Source: Heterobilharzia americana (taxonomy: Eukaryota; Platyhelminthes; Trematoda; Strigeidida; Schistosomatidae). Taken from it: 64,000 nucleotides of DNA. This document shows, piece after piece, positions 1-11,264 of the stretch. Position 1 is the first letter of the stretch; every line of letters starts with the position of its first letter. Made by a program: the position numbers and the translations under genes. The stretch is from positions 108,308,701 through 108,372,700 of the forward strand of contig OX104134.1 in the NCBI GenBank assembly GCA_944470555.2, in the 5' to 3' direction. Below the pieces are notes generated by a model. That model had not been told where the DNA came from. It made no database searches and worked only from the letters and a program-made list of their open reading frames with translations.

Positions 1-412
1 AGATACTATCACCCCACCTCACCTCACCTCACCTCACCTCAACTTCATCGACTTTGAAAAAGCCTTCGAAAGCGTCGACTGACAAGTAATTTGACAGGCA
101 GTTGCTTCAACACTACGGTGTCAGTGCCACAAACCCTTACCAATCTCATTCAACAGCTAGCTATATGAAGGTGCCACATGCCAAGTGATCCACAATGGAA
201 AGAGCTCAGTGACGCCTTCGAAGTGAATGAAGACAGGGGACAGGAGTAAGACAAGGCTGCCTGCCTACTATCACTCATGACCTATCTGATTGTGGTCGAC
301 TAGACTGGACTGGATCATGCAGCAGACAACTGTGAGGAGTGAGAAGATGGGCATATGCTGGCTGGACCGATGAAAATAGCCTAGAAGAAGATTTAGATTT
401 CACCGATGATGG

Positions 413-445
<33 letters not shown>

Positions 446-1184
446 ATTTCTAATGTCTCGTCCCACAAACTCGAAGATCTACATGGCGGAAACTAACAAG
501 TTGACAGAAGAGGCAGGGCAGCGAAAACAGGACTTCAAGTGAATGTAGAGAAGATGGAGGTGATGATGATGATACCCAACCAACAACAGCATCAAAAACA
601 AGAGGCATCAATCACGATTAACGGGAGAAATGTAAACGAAGTTGTCTCTTCCACCTACCTGACAAGGCGGCATCGTTTCAACTACAGGCGGCACAGACGG
701 GGATGTCAAAGCAGGCAGGATCGGAAAGACAGCAAGACAGACTTTCATTAATCTGAAATCAGTGTGCAGATCTACTGCACTCCACTCCACTCCACTCCAC
801 TCCACTCCACTCCACTGCACTCAGCATAAAGCGTGAACAACATCCGGATTCTCAACACCAATTCGGTCAAGTCAGTGGTGCTGTATGGTTCAGAAGTTTG
901 GCGAGTCATGAAAAGCACTTCCAACAAACTACAGACATTCATCAACAGCTGCCACCTACGCTCACTCAATACTGAAGATCAGATGGACAGAATAATAAGA
1001 ATAGGCAACAAGGAACTCTGGCTGTCTGGGAACGAACCAACCAAGAAACTATCACCCAACAAATATGCGGTGGGGGGAAGTGGAGATGGATTCGATTGGA
1101 CATGCACTGAGAAGACTTATTGGGGACATCATGCTCCAGGTCAGGTCCTCGAGTTGAATCCAAAAGGGAAACGATGAGTTAGGC
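1..1184 (+). mobile_element. RTE-B retrotransposon, 3' part, copy 1 (dead)
   Basis: This is the 3' half of a non-LTR retrotransposon coding region, cut by the window start. Reading along the plus strand gives reverse-transcriptase pieces in the expected order but in shifting frames: NFIDFEKAFESVD followed at once by a stop (about 41-82), then an acidic tract from a GAT run (about 402-445), then VKSVVLYGSEVWR and KLQTFINSC in the 833-1177 frame, the conserved C-terminal part of RTE-type polyproteins. Homology to copies 2 (12393-16055) and 3 (34069-37436) is nearly exact from about 16 to 1175 and then stops, so this copy is truncated earlier at its 3' end than the others. An alternative label would be another APE-type LINE clade; the RTE assignment rests on the endonuclease start seen in the other copies. 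Confidence 0.85.
779..820. repeat. (CTCCA)n microsatellite inside RTE-B copy 1
   Basis: A run of the 5-mer CTCCA, flanked by CTGCA. The same repeat at the same element position is longer in copy 2 (15497-15545) and shorter in copy 3 (36877-36915), so it is a length-variable site within an otherwise nearly identical sequence. Confidence 0.9.
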
Positions 1185-1600
1185 GTCTGAGAGTGACAGT
1201 GTGAGTATTTCAGAAACGTGTCATTTTCAGCAAATTTCTTTTCAACTTGTAGATGACTTGGAATACCAAATCAGTTGCATCGCTCTAACTAGTCTTGACC
1301 GTGGTGCACATTTATTGCACTTTGGTGGATCCACTAGCATCTCTTTCCTAACTTGCTTGTACATAATTTCCATGTCTTATATTATATCTTATATTATATC
1401 TGACGAGAATTTAAAGTCTACAGTCACCTCTCCCCTAACTTTTCACAGGGGAGGTTAGTGTTCAAATATCTTTCAAATTGCCTACTTACTTTATAAAAAT
1501 TCTGTGTTATGTAATCATAGTTTTTCTGTAGATGATTTTAATTTCAAATGACCCTAAAAACCACATTAGAAAATAATCTAATGTTCACATTTTATTTCAG
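1185..1600. other. AT-rich presumed intron, nothing recognised
   Basis: Lies between RTE-B copy 1 and the exon at 1601. It contains a short repeated TATTATATCT motif near 1380-1400 and ends in a strong polypyrimidine tract with TTTATTTCAG at 1591-1600. I see no coding or element signal. Confidence 0.5.
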
Positions 1601-1779
1601 GCTATTGAATCTGCTTACCCGGATAAACTGATTACTAGACACTTGAAAGGAAGCCTGCTGGTGAATCTGGAATCAGGCGTAGATCAAGTTATTTTATCAC
1701 ACCTAAACCGAATATTGGGAAAGTGAAGTCATCTAATGCAAGTGATAAGGAAGATGAACCATCTCGAACCATTTCTGAG
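1601..1779 (+). CDS. Internal exon of unrecognised host gene, with apparent 1-base frameshift
   Basis: A strong 3' splice site (TTTATTTCAG) precedes 1601 and a 5' splice site (GAG|GTAAAT) follows 1779. The first 48 bases read AIESAYPDKLITRHLK. The rest is open only in another frame and reads RRRSSYFITPKPNIGKVK, then a Ser/Lys/Glu-rich stretch ending SRTISE. The frames would join if one A were missing near 1648-1653 (GAAAGG for GAAAAGG), which would also make the exon 180 nt, exactly 60 codons. Its phase-0 end joins in frame to the exon at 19075, whose composition is similar. Function is unknown. The frame change may be a sequencing or assembly error, a natural null allele, or evidence that the first part is not coding: its YPDKLI resembles a Penelope RT motif, and an alternative acceptor TACTAG precedes 1639. 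Confidence 0.55.
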
Positions 1780-1869
1780 GTAAATTACATGCATTTACGT
1801 CGTTTTACTGATCGTATTCTTTTCAAATACCTACCTAGTCGGTCATTCAATCCCAAAATTACATCATAT

Positions 1870-2340
1870 TCATAACCATAATACCTTGACTGATCTTCAG
1901 TCAGTTAAAAAATGGGACAGGGAAATACTGTGTAACATTCCAAGTTGCCACATGTATCAAACAATTGACGGAATGTAATACTACTGTTTGAATGAGGATA
2001 ATGAATGCATATATCTACGCCACTGATATTTCTTTTTAGCCATATCACCCACAGTCTCCAACTACTGGTTTCTCCAGTCACACGGAATCCAAACAGAAAG
2101 TCAACATTCTCCTACTCGGTTCGGACTAAGGCAAAGGTTTCATGGACTGGTGGTATGCCAGCTCTAATATTTTTCCAGCTTAAACCTACTTCAGCTAACA
2201 TTGTTCGACAGATCAGACAGTGACTAGGTATCTCAGCCATCTGAGTCAATGTAGATGTATGAACTCACTAACCAACTTATCTCTTTTCTTGATACACTTT
2301 GCTTATCTTGCCAAGAAACTTAATGGAAAGGTTAGACTTT
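1870..2340 (-). mobile_element. RTE-A 3'-end fragment (decayed)
   Basis: On the minus strand this matches the 3' end of the better-preserved element at 38836-42770. The blocks around ATCTACGCCACTGA, GTCTCCAACTACTGGTT and TTTTTCCAGCTTAAACC correspond to the C-terminal region containing the WLETLGDMAQNRSQW motif, followed by 3'-UTR sequence (TTGCCACA block near 1945). It has no open frame. It lies in the intron of the plus-strand gene. Confidence 0.7.
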
Positions 2341-3400
2341 CTCGCAAAGTAATTTTTTAAGATGTATAAGTGGACAAATCACTTCCGCTCTGCTTGCTGA
2401 TCGTAGCATTAAAGTTTCATGGAGTAAACTAATTCCTCTATACTCAATATTCAATAGACCAAGGTGAGTTAGTTATCTCCTTCGAATTACGTTGTTCATA
2501 TTATTTCTCAACTAAAAAATGTTGTGTATTGTTTTCACAGTAGTTTTCTGCATAAATTGGGACCAACTAGAGTACTAGTCATGAGCAGGTAGTTCTAAAC
2601 AGGTGCATCATCTAAATATGCCACTCACTGTTTCACACTGATTGCCTCATGCACAGCTGAGTCAGTTCCCGATCAGCTGTTGTATCCTACGCAAGTCACA
2701 CAAATACACATTACAGACTGCCTCCAAAACGGACGATTTTCCGAAATCTAATGAAGATTTATCGTTGGCAAGGCCAACCATATCAACAGTAGTCTCACAC
2801 ACCATCCGGTGACAATAAACATAGATTATTCTGGATCATGAATGCATAAGAGACAACATATAGACGAATGTACTTTAACATAGTCACTGAATGGTGACAT
2901 GATTCTTGCAAGATCTGCAGGTCTTAGGCTGAATATCATATGGTGGCGTAGATGCACATTTTTGTCAGTCCCAAAGTCGAATAAGGCAATTTTTTAGTGC
3001 TGCTTGTTTCTCGGTGGTCCTGTGACCAGAGTCAACTTGTGATGAAGAAAGCTTAAATCAGTCAACTTTATACAAGTAGCAAGCTGAATACTTCTCTTCC
3101 AACGTTTATAAAGTCTTAAGTGAATAGGCAGTGGAGAAGTATCCTGTGTATCTACCGATGAAGCCAGATTTATGCCTAACCACATTTTCCAGTAGCAATT
3201 TTCGAACTGATAATCTACATCTGATATAACACTGTTTATGACTATCAATGCTGACCAAATGACTTGGTTGGGGACAAATGTTTGAGTCGGATACATAGGA
3301 CAGAATTTTTATTTGTCAACTCACATCATCTCTGTTGCCGGTGAAATATTCTACTACTTACTGAAGAATGAAAATGCTGAAATAAATACTGTCCACTACC
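2341..3400. other. Intron sequence, nothing recognised
   Basis: AT-rich, no convincing coding, tRNA or element signature. The short ORFs here look like chance frames. Confidence 0.4.
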
Positions 3401-3402
3401 TT

Positions 3403-3545
3403 TCATTGTACGGTTGTGGGGTGGGACGTCTGAAAGTAGATACGAAGAGACTACGGGTTTTAAACTACAGACATCTGTGGTGGAATCATCATGTTAGTGA
3501 CGCTGAAGCAAGATGCAGAGTACTAGGCGCTGAAGATGAGTATTA
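3403..3545 (+). mobile_element. RTE-A reverse-transcriptase C-terminal fragment
   Basis: The plus-strand frame reads LYGCGVGRLKVDTKRLRVLN and then HHVSDAEARCRVLGAEDE. This aligns with LLYGCETWPLKVEDMRRLQV and HHVSNAEVRCRVLGRRGK of the element at 39034-41952. It stops abruptly at about 3545 and is followed about 170 bp later by a minus-strand piece of the same family. Confidence 0.8.
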
Positions 3546-3714
3546 ATGTGCCAGGTTCTGGGTTGATTTGTTTGCTTTTCGCATATTTGCAATACTTGTT
3601 CCAGTTCATCATGAACACCGCTGTTAACAGCTAAATGAGATTTATGTCTTCTATCTTTTCGTAGCTGAATAGATTTCAGCTTCAAGTGCATAGATAGAAA
3701 CTAACAAAGAAGGC

Positions 3715-4172
3715 CTAAATATGCGAGTGGTGAACATAGTCATTACCGCTATATGGACTTCTGCTTAAATGCTGCGGTATCACCGGCAACTTCACCTTAA
3801 TAATAATGTGCGGTCGCAAACAGTGGAAGGTTAATAAAAATATGCAAAACCACGAAGATGACAAAGAATCAATACATCTGCACCAGTTTGATCGATTTTC
3901 AGGTGTATCACAAAGAGTCCCCACCTATCGGTTCTCATTATCTTCAGGGCCAATAATCGAAGACTTCATGGACTGGTGTCTCACAACTTGATTTGGCCAC
4001 CTTTAGCATGCTTCCAACTTTATATTGCTTCGTCTAACATCGTGTTTCGGGAAGGAAGTAACTTGACATGTGCAACGCTTGTCCAAGCCTCCTCAATCAT
4101 CGAAGGTCCACGAGCTCATCGACTAACTGACGTCGCATTCCAGTATACTGACAAAGAATTACTACTACATTG
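3715..4172 (-). mobile_element. RTE-A 3'-end fragment, opposite orientation to its neighbour
   Basis: On the minus strand, 3715-3924 contains ENRSNWCRCIDSLSSS, matching QNRSQWRRCIHTLSSS at the C-terminus of the 972-codon RTE-A protein. The sequence rightward to about 4172 matches the preceding coding region (GACTGGTGTCTCACAACTTG block). With the plus-strand fragment at 3403-3545 it forms a head-on pair of pieces of one family, as produced by twin priming or by two insertions. Confidence 0.7.
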
Positions 4173-4995
4173 ACTACACAATAATAAGGACATGCAAATT
4201 CATCGCAAGTATGACAAAACTTCACTTATATCTATCAGGGCGGTTTGTTCTTTAGAGGTGATCAATAAACTTTCAGTTTTTTTTTAAAAAGAAGCCTCCA
4301 TGGTATTTACGTTGCATGCTCCGGAAAGATTGAATATCACAAAAAGCCACTAGATAAATTCATTTTTAAAACTCAGTAGCTACCAAGAAACAGGAAGAGA
4401 TAACATTACTAATTCACCGAAAGAACAATATTGAAGAAACAGAGACGCAAATAATCGGCTTCTCAGAATAAAACACTCTAATGAAAATGAACAAACCCAC
4501 TGATTTATTTCTGTTTCATGGAACTTATAGTTTGCTGAGGATACGTCGGTCATTGTTTTTTGATAATTGGATAACGCATTGGCAACTGAAGTGAAGAGTG
4601 GTGGATTCAAGTTCCGATAGGTAAACACTCAGCTACATCTAGTTGGTGTGTTCCAGATAGGAAGAAAGGCTTATCATGCATTTCACTGCAAACCACCACC
4701 AAAAAATCAAATCGAAAGATTCAGATACACTTAGCAAGTTTATGCAACAGGCAACAATCCACTCGTAGAGTAAAGGCTAGTGATACTACCTGGCTGCCGA
4801 AACGTCGGTAGGTGGGGAGGAATCGTACCCGTACCCTACTGTATGGAAATCACCCCCTTAGACCTTAGACCAATGAATCACAGATACCTAAGACAACCAC
4901 AAACAAACAATTAATTAGATAGTTCAAAGACAGCTAGGATACTCTCAGGTGAGCTTCTAAACAAATTACTCTTTCAAATAAGCTATCAAAGACAA
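4173..4995. other. Intron sequence with a short SINE fragment
   Basis: Mostly unrecognised AT-rich DNA. Near 4775-4830 the string AGGCTAGTGATACTACCTGGCTG resembles repeat fragments at about 49770, 53925 and 58310 (GGCTAGTG.TA..ACCTGG), so a piece of a dispersed SINE-like unit is likely there. Confidence 0.4.
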
Positions 4996-6560
4996 GAAAT
5001 TTCAGTCAGCAGCGTCATTTCAGGAGACGTAACTTCTATAAAAAGGATCTAAACAACAAGAAAAAAGTGCCTGTAACTAACATCTCACCAGTGTGAATTG
5101 GAAAAGTGTGCAAACTATGACGAAACAACTGTCATCCAGGCCCCATTTACCAAAAGTCCTACAGTGGATATCCGTTCACATATCGGTATTGATTACTAGC
5201 AGTGGATTGACGAAAAGCACCGATCTACTCGAGTTTTGCGTATGTAGGCACACATTAGTAAGCCTCATCTGTTATATTAAGAGCTCGAGGTTGCCTGAAA
5301 CTAGTGCGACGCAGTTCCAAAACAACCAAAACTCACCAGAAACCCGTTTCAGTAGTTTGAGAACCGATATTTGCTGAGTTATATTATAGAAAGAATCACT
5401 GAGCACGTGATAGTTGTCTACACCATTCACTTCTTGTTCTTGGCTAAAGATTCTCGGTCATATGCCGCATAAAGGCTACATAGACGACACTCTGATGACC
5501 GCCAATAGAAATGAAATATAAATCTAGGGTGATATATCAACCAAAAAATAACAACGACGAAAAAATACAGTGCTGCCCACTGACTATATTGCACACCCGA
5601 TAAATACACTTTGATTATCACAGAGCATATAACAGCTGCATCAGACACCATGAAGTCATCAACTCATGATTTCGATCCGTACTAAAAGCTACCTTGAAAT
5701 CATTATATCCACAATCAGCACAGTCACATCAACTAAAGTTCCACCTTTTGAAGGGAAACAAAAGAATACTCCACAGATATGGTTCCGATAGGTAGATGAT
5801 ACGTTTACAGTACTGAAATCGGAACACATCAATAGGTTCTTGGCACATATAAATTCAGTAGTAAATGCAATCCAATTCACCTATGACTTAGAAAGTGAAG
5901 AAGGTGAGCCAGCAATGTTGGATTGCAAGACTAAACGAACACAAGAAGGAAATCTAGAGACTAGTGTCTATAGGAAACTTACCCATTCGAATCGCTACTT
6001 AGACTTCGAATCATCCCACCCCATTTCAGTTAAAGTAGACTTAGTTAAATGCTTAAGTGATAGGGCGAAAAAGCTTACTAGCAGATCAGAAAATCTGCGA
6101 CAAGAAATTAGACATAACAAGAATACCCTACGTCTCAATAATTCACCCACCAAAATTTATAAATCAATTCATAAGAAATAGAAAGAAAAATAGTAGTAGT
6201 AGTAGTAGTAGTGTGAGTAGTAGAAGAAGAAATGCATTTGTTATTAATAATAATCCCACTACTAGTGGTAATAATGGTGACAGGGTTAAGAGAGAATTCA
6301 AAGCCTCTGCTGTGTTACCGTACAAGGAAGGCACCTCAGAAGCACTACGAAGAATTCTCGATTAGTCTGGGATTGAAGTGGCATTCAAACCAACAAACTC
6401 ACTTAGAAACAAGCTTTGTAGGTTAAAAAAAATCCTATCGGTGTAATTGAGCAAAACAATCTGGTTTACCAGATCCCTTGCAATGATTGCGAGATCAAGT
6501 ACATAGGTCAAAGCAGTCGATCAGGGTCGATTAGAATAACAGCACAATAACTTGGCTAAA
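4996..6560 (+). mobile_element. Penelope-like element remnant 1
   Basis: Signature pieces of a Penelope-like retroelement occur in order. Near 5790-5805 a frame reads R-stop-VDDTFTVLK, the YVDD catalytic box with its Tyr codon changed to a stop. At 5840-6181 follow INSVVNAIQFTYDLESEEGE, YRKLTHSNRYLDFESSHP and SDRAKKL, the conserved block after the catalytic box. At about 6455-6520 QNNLVYQIPCNDCEIKYIGQ marks the start of a GIY-YIG endonuclease, truncated after about 30 residues. The left limit is uncertain, because only weak similarity supports the part before 5690. A (TAG)n run interrupts it at 6191-6229. Confidence 0.75.
6191..6229. repeat. (TAG)n microsatellite
   Basis: Uninterrupted TAG units, then a degenerate AGTAG tail, inside the linker between RT and GIY-YIG parts of the Penelope remnant. 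In the 6057 frame it encodes a serine run that has no functional meaning. Confidence 0.9.
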
Positions 6561-6729
6561 TCAAGATTAGTAGTTCCTAATAAGATAAGAAATCTAGAGA
6601 AAAACTCGGCTACAGCTCTGCATGCGATGACACACAATCACACATTAGGGTAGGATAGGGTGACAGTGTTGAAAACTTAGTTGGGTGGAGGGAGGGAGAG
6701 ATTGATAACCGAATCTTTGTTTATCGAAT

Positions 6730-6990
6730 CAATACCAAACACATGCAATCGAAATGATGCTGCACCTGTCCCAGATATATGGAAAATTCTACTACCCTTG
6801 TCATCACAGAGAAGGAGAGAAAATTAGGAATATATAAAGACTGTCTCGAAGTTGTGGTGTTACCTGATATGAATATGAACAATAAATTGTGTCCAAAACG
6901 TTTTCCATTAAATGCTACTGTTTCACTGTATGATATTTCTAATAAACAGACTAAAATGGTATTACACTCGACCACAGTGCCCAAGTTTTA
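6730..6990 (-). repeat. Dispersed repeat X, copy 1
   Basis: On the minus strand the blocks CATACAGTGAAACAGTA, GGACACAATTTATTGTTCAT and GGTAACACCACAACTTCGAGACAG recur in the same order near 42990-43180 (plus) and 63560-63720 (plus), and partly near 18010-18245 (minus). The family is not recognised. The apparent ORFs on both strands are shadows of the repeat. Confidence 0.6.
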
Positions 6991-7089
6991 CACTTATATT
7001 AAAAAGAATAGTCAGTTTGAAGATTTGTGGGAATTTTATTGATCTCAACTCAACACTCATCTTGGAATGGAAGAAGTAGGAAACTGTGA

Positions 7090-7260
7090 ACTATCGGATT
7101 CCTACCCAGTGGCTGAATGGTAACGTACTCACCATAGAACGTGTGGGTTCTGTGTTCAATCCACAGTGGGGTGACGAGATGATGCACACCGGTAACTAGT
7201 CTTATCTCAGGACGAAATAGAGATCCACTGCATCCAGGTTTTCAACTGAACACCGAATAA
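7090..7260 (+). mobile_element. SM-alpha-like SINE with degenerate hammerhead core
   Basis: CAGTGGCTGAATGGTAACGT resembles a tRNA-type A-box region and TGTGTTCAATCCACAG a B box. Downstream, 7191-7235 reads AACTAGTCTTATCTCAGGACGAAATAGAG, close to the hammerhead core order GAGTC-loop-GGACGAAA but lacking an intact CTGATGA. Schistosome SM-alpha repeats are known to carry hammerhead ribozymes. This copy is probably inactive. Confidence 0.6.
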
Positions 7261-7992
7261 CGTGAGTCCGTAACGAACACCTGCTCTAAAATGAGTAACG
7301 TAAGAAGGGTACTTACGATTGAATCTATTCTGGAGATGATTGTCTCAGGTGGCAGACAGCCTTCTTGACAAATAACCAAACATATTAAGGACACGGGTCA
7401 CATAACTCTAATGTACAAACAGCTCTTAAAGTCGAAAAGAGAACCCCACTGACATTAGTCACAGTGACAGTAGAACTGAATCCACCCGTCCGTGCATGCG
7501 AACAACTTGTTCTTGAAGAACACTCATATTGGCAATCTTCATATATCGTTTCAAAATTAACTTTATGATCTCCAATTATAATAATTTCGTCTGTTTGTCC
7601 TACAATTTTTCATTCTTCGGTTCTAAGTTAGTTAATGTGTGATCCAACTTTTCCAAATTCACTGCGTAATTGCATCATTTATTTTTAACGGTTACCTTTG
7701 TCTTGTGATCACAATTTCCAAGTGAAGTAAAACTAGAAACTGGTCAAACTAAGAATAACAAAGAGTGCAAACTTCACTCTGACAAAGATGAATTTAGAAC
7801 AGCCACCTTACAGTCAATGTGAAGACATGGATAGAACAAACTTCTTTCGTACACAGCAGTCAGTTTTGAGCAGCGGATCCCCTCACTGCTCTCCACTGAC
7901 TACCCACAACCTGTTAGTTCGACCCCCACCAATATCCAGGTTTTCGAATGACCTCATTTATCACCTTCTTCCAGCAACATCAGTCTCGCAAA
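7261..7992. other. Intron sequence, nothing recognised
   Basis: No element or exon signal. Two overlapping ORFs begin here (7788 and 7948), but the second runs into the inverted-repeat arm and neither shows a known motif. Confidence 0.4.
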
Positions 7993-9601
7993 CCAATCTT
8001 ATCTCAAGCAGTCCAATCAAGAGGCAATCAGTCTCCCCAAACACATATTGAACGGAACCGAAAACCCAAAGAGTTATGTATCACTCAGTCAAATAGGCAA
8101 TGTAGAAAAGTGTTAGAGACTGGAGTAGTACCAAGAATCGATCATCAGCTTGGTATGGTCATGTATTCAGAAAGGCGCCATATTATACAATGTGGAAGCT
8201 CATTGATTGGTTACATACACTCACCTTGGCTTCCATTCTACTTCAGTCACTATCCTCTAACATTGAAACCAATTATTTTGCTATATTGTGCAGCAAAATT
8301 GCCTACATCCTCATGAGGCCCCCTAGATCTCTGCAGTCTCCCACAGTCAATCATTTCGCTTTGATTTGTCGAGAAAAGGCACATAAGTACACGTGTCAAT
8401 ATCAGATTGGTTGAAGAGGCGAAACCAGTGGGGAGTGTCCTTCTCAGAAGATGTAGAGTAGCCGAAATCATTGTAAGTGTGCATAAACCGTTGTATTTAG
8501 TCCATACCCCATCGGTGTGACACACCTGTTGTTATCGTACTACATCTTTCTGTTTTCCGAGAAGCTGACTGCACATTACGGGTGGAATGATAAGTTATAA
8601 ACACAACCAGGTAATGTCATATTTTAAAGCAACACTAAGCTTGTCCAAATGTTAACAGCCTTCAATTATCACATCTTCATGGTTGTAATTAAGAATGATC
8701 TCTTCAGTTATTTAAAAAAACGATCATTTTAATTAAAATTATCCAACTGTTAACAAGTCTGGATTCAATATAAACACTCAGGAGATACTGATCAGGAACA
8801 TACGTAGTATAAAATTACGGTCAACTACCTAACTTGGAATGGACTGAAAGTAGGTAGACTTTGTTTCTAAAAAATATCAACTGTACAGAAAGGTAACTTA
8901 AACCTTTTCACGTACATTAATCGGTCACCGACGCTGCTAAGTCTACCGAGCAAGGTGGTAAATTGGCGATTAAACTGAATGGTGCTGTGCGGCAATGTCA
9001 GCCCACTGACGACAGAAAATCTAGCAGCTCTGGATCGCAGCTTTCTCACTGAGCGGTTATCGTTGGCCGCAAATGGGATCAAGTCCACACTAAGCCCAGT
9101 CCCACTCTGTCACAGGATTATAATCTAACAGACTACATCTGTTAGCTTAAATCTGTCTTTAGTATAACGCCATCACTGTCCACGGCTATTCAAAGACGTC
9201 TTTCCTCACTTCCATCTCAAATAAACGCTCCATGACGTCCCATAGAAACCCCAAAAGTTCCATCTGGTGGTCACTGACCAATGAACGGTGGATTCCAAAT
9301 CTATTTGAGTGCTTTCTGAACATTCAACTGATCCCAAGATAGCTTTCATTAAGGATTGAGACCAGTTAATAGTTTTCACCGTTGTGGCAAATCTAGTCTA
9401 ACTAGTTACCATCTTAATCAATAACTGAGATGCCAGTCGTTCGATAAAAAGAAACAGTATTTGTCTGCAATTAAATCGCCATAAAGGGGTAACACGTCAC
9501 AGCTGTGTTCAGAGACTTGTGGGGATTGCCTGGTTCCAAAGTGACATTCATCACACACTGATTGACATCAGCAGGAGAAGCACTGAAAAGTTGAGAGGAA
9601 T
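7993..9601 (+). repeat. Left arm of a 1.6 kb inverted duplication
   Basis: The reverse complement of this segment recurs at 16306-17910. The arms begin at CCAATCTTAT on the outside and end at TTGAGAGGAAT on the inside. I found only a handful of differences on inspection: one transition near 8054, one substitution near 8003, and single-base indels near 8584, 9002 and 9590. Identity is therefore above 99%. The arm contains no recognised gene; the ORF at 8250-8525 (minus) is simply repeated at 17378-17653 (plus). It lies in the intron of the plus-strand gene. Confidence 0.95.
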
Positions 9602-9660
9602 AGATAGCTATTTCGTCCTAGTATGGACTCTTTATCAGTGCACAAGATGGTATTCATGAA
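9602..9660 (-). ncRNA. Hammerhead-like core remnant
   Basis: On the minus strand 9603-9639 reads CTGATAAAGAGTCC, then ATACTA, then GGACGAAATAGC. This is the hammerhead arrangement, with the essential CTGATGA changed to CTGATAA plus an insertion. It abuts the inner edge of the inverted-repeat arm exactly, so the duplication breakpoint falls within a SINE. Confidence 0.45.
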
Positions 9661-9924
9661 GGTTATCCAACTGTCTTCATTCCTTGATGGGTACCACATT
9701 GTTATCAACCAACCCTCACAGACATACTAATTGAATTGCTGTCCATTTTTCTTTAGTGATATTCTTTTCGATGGATTTCCCTAAATTCCAATGCGCAGTC
9801 ATCAGATATGAGGTTAACCAAGTAGAGTGTGGGGACAAATACTTAATGATGGCACTGAATGATATTCGCGTTATATGGCGAACTGATAGAAGTGAGAAAA
9901 TGTGGACCATTGGATTACTCCCCA

Positions 9925-10015
9925 GTGGCTGACGGTCCTGTGCAATCTGCGGAGGAGCTATGAGTGCACACTGCCGAGGAGTCTCATGCTAGAAGGAAAC
10001 AAACTAAAATGGGAG
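9925..10015 (+). mobile_element. SM-alpha-like SINE fragment
   Basis: ACTCCCCAGTGGCTGACGGTCCTG resembles the start of the unit at 7090. At 9971-10002, CTGCCGAGGAGTCTCATGCTAGAAGGAAAC is a degenerate hammerhead-like core whose GGAC has become GAAG. Confidence 0.5.
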
Positions 10016-11260
10016 CATGCGACGTCAAGTTATTTCAGTTTATCTGTTGTTGTAATACAATGTCTTTAAAAGAAATGTTTCGACCAGGCTATGTTGTTTA
10101 ATCCTACACAAAAGGATAGACATCAGTGGCATGGATTTGTTTTACTCATTTCATTCTTATATGGGGTTAGTTGTGATGTGAATAACTCAGCGCTACCGTC
10201 TGTTGTTTTGCCATTTTCAGTGATTTTGGTCTCAGCCTTTAAGACAGCGGGAATCCCAATGATTTTGACTCCCGAAAAGTTCCCAATAAAGAACTTGTGA
10301 TGCTACTAATAATAATAATAACAATAGTACTCTATTCTGGAATGAATCTTGTTTAGGAAATATTCAGTATCCATTGTTTCACCCAAATGTTTGCTAACTA
10401 TACAAAGAAAACTAGAGAGCCGTACACCATCCGCTTCTACATATGATATGTAGGTTAGGAACACCGGTGTTTTTATAGATTATCGATATCGTCTTCTGCA
10501 CTCAAGTATTGACAGAATGCTTTTGGGCTCAATGAAAACCAAACTTTTTCTGCTCTCCTACTAGCTGCTGACATAATCAATTAGGCTTATTTATCTCGGG
10601 AAGTAAGGTAGTTTCCTCCTTGAATATAGAAACCTGTTTGGTTACTTCAATAAATGTCACAGTGGTCTTCAGAGTCACTCATTTTTTGTGAACTGTGAAA
10701 TGTTTACAAATTTTTAAAATTCACACAGAATAAATTCTGATCTAGACACATTTATATACTACAAGCGTAGCACTAAGCTACAAACTTGACCCAGCCTGTA
10801 CGAAATCAATCTACTTCGTTTAAGTTCAGTCGCAATTCAGCCTTGTTTAATACAATAATCCCATAATATGACAAATAGATTTTATAAAGTGGCCTAAGCA
10901 TATCGACTAAGCTTCTGATCATTAAATCATTCATAACTGATTAAATGATTAAACAGTTCAAATTTCAACTTTAATCTCTGGTTTTGATTTTTGTTTTCCT
11001 TCAATGTTCGTATTCCATATGAAGTAATGTGCAGGGAAGAAGTGAGCATAGTTCTTCTTACCACTTGATTCTATGACGAAAAAGATCCATTTACCAACAT
11101 TGAAAAGACTGCAGGTCAGCCTTAGTTGTCTAGCTAGTCAGGTTATACACCTTTCACAACCTATTTCAGTTTCATTCAACAATATAAAACTGTTGTTTCA
11201 AGGTATTTCGCCTATTTCCACATTTCATGTGCTTGAATGACAGTTCTGTAAGATTTTCAG
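10016..11260. other. Loop of inverted duplication, nothing recognised
   Basis: AT-rich sequence with an (ATA)n tract near 10305-10322. The ORF at 10091-10300 has a hydrophobic centre but no supporting splice or homology signal, so I do not call it a gene. Confidence 0.4.
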
Positions 11261-11264
11261 TGGT

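Noticed and set aside
6779..7042. ORFs on both strands at 6721-7042 as a small gene
   Set aside because: The sequence belongs to dispersed repeat X, and both strands are open over the same interval.
7948..8316. Paired ORFs at 7948-8316 and 17587-18006 as a duplicated gene
   Set aside because: They are the same inverted-repeat arm read in equivalent frames. The amino-acid sequence shows no motif, and the opposite-strand ORF is equally open.
10091..10300. Small hydrophobic ORF as a membrane protein gene
   Set aside because: Not supported by splice sites, homology or conservation. It lies in intron DNA between inverted-repeat arms.
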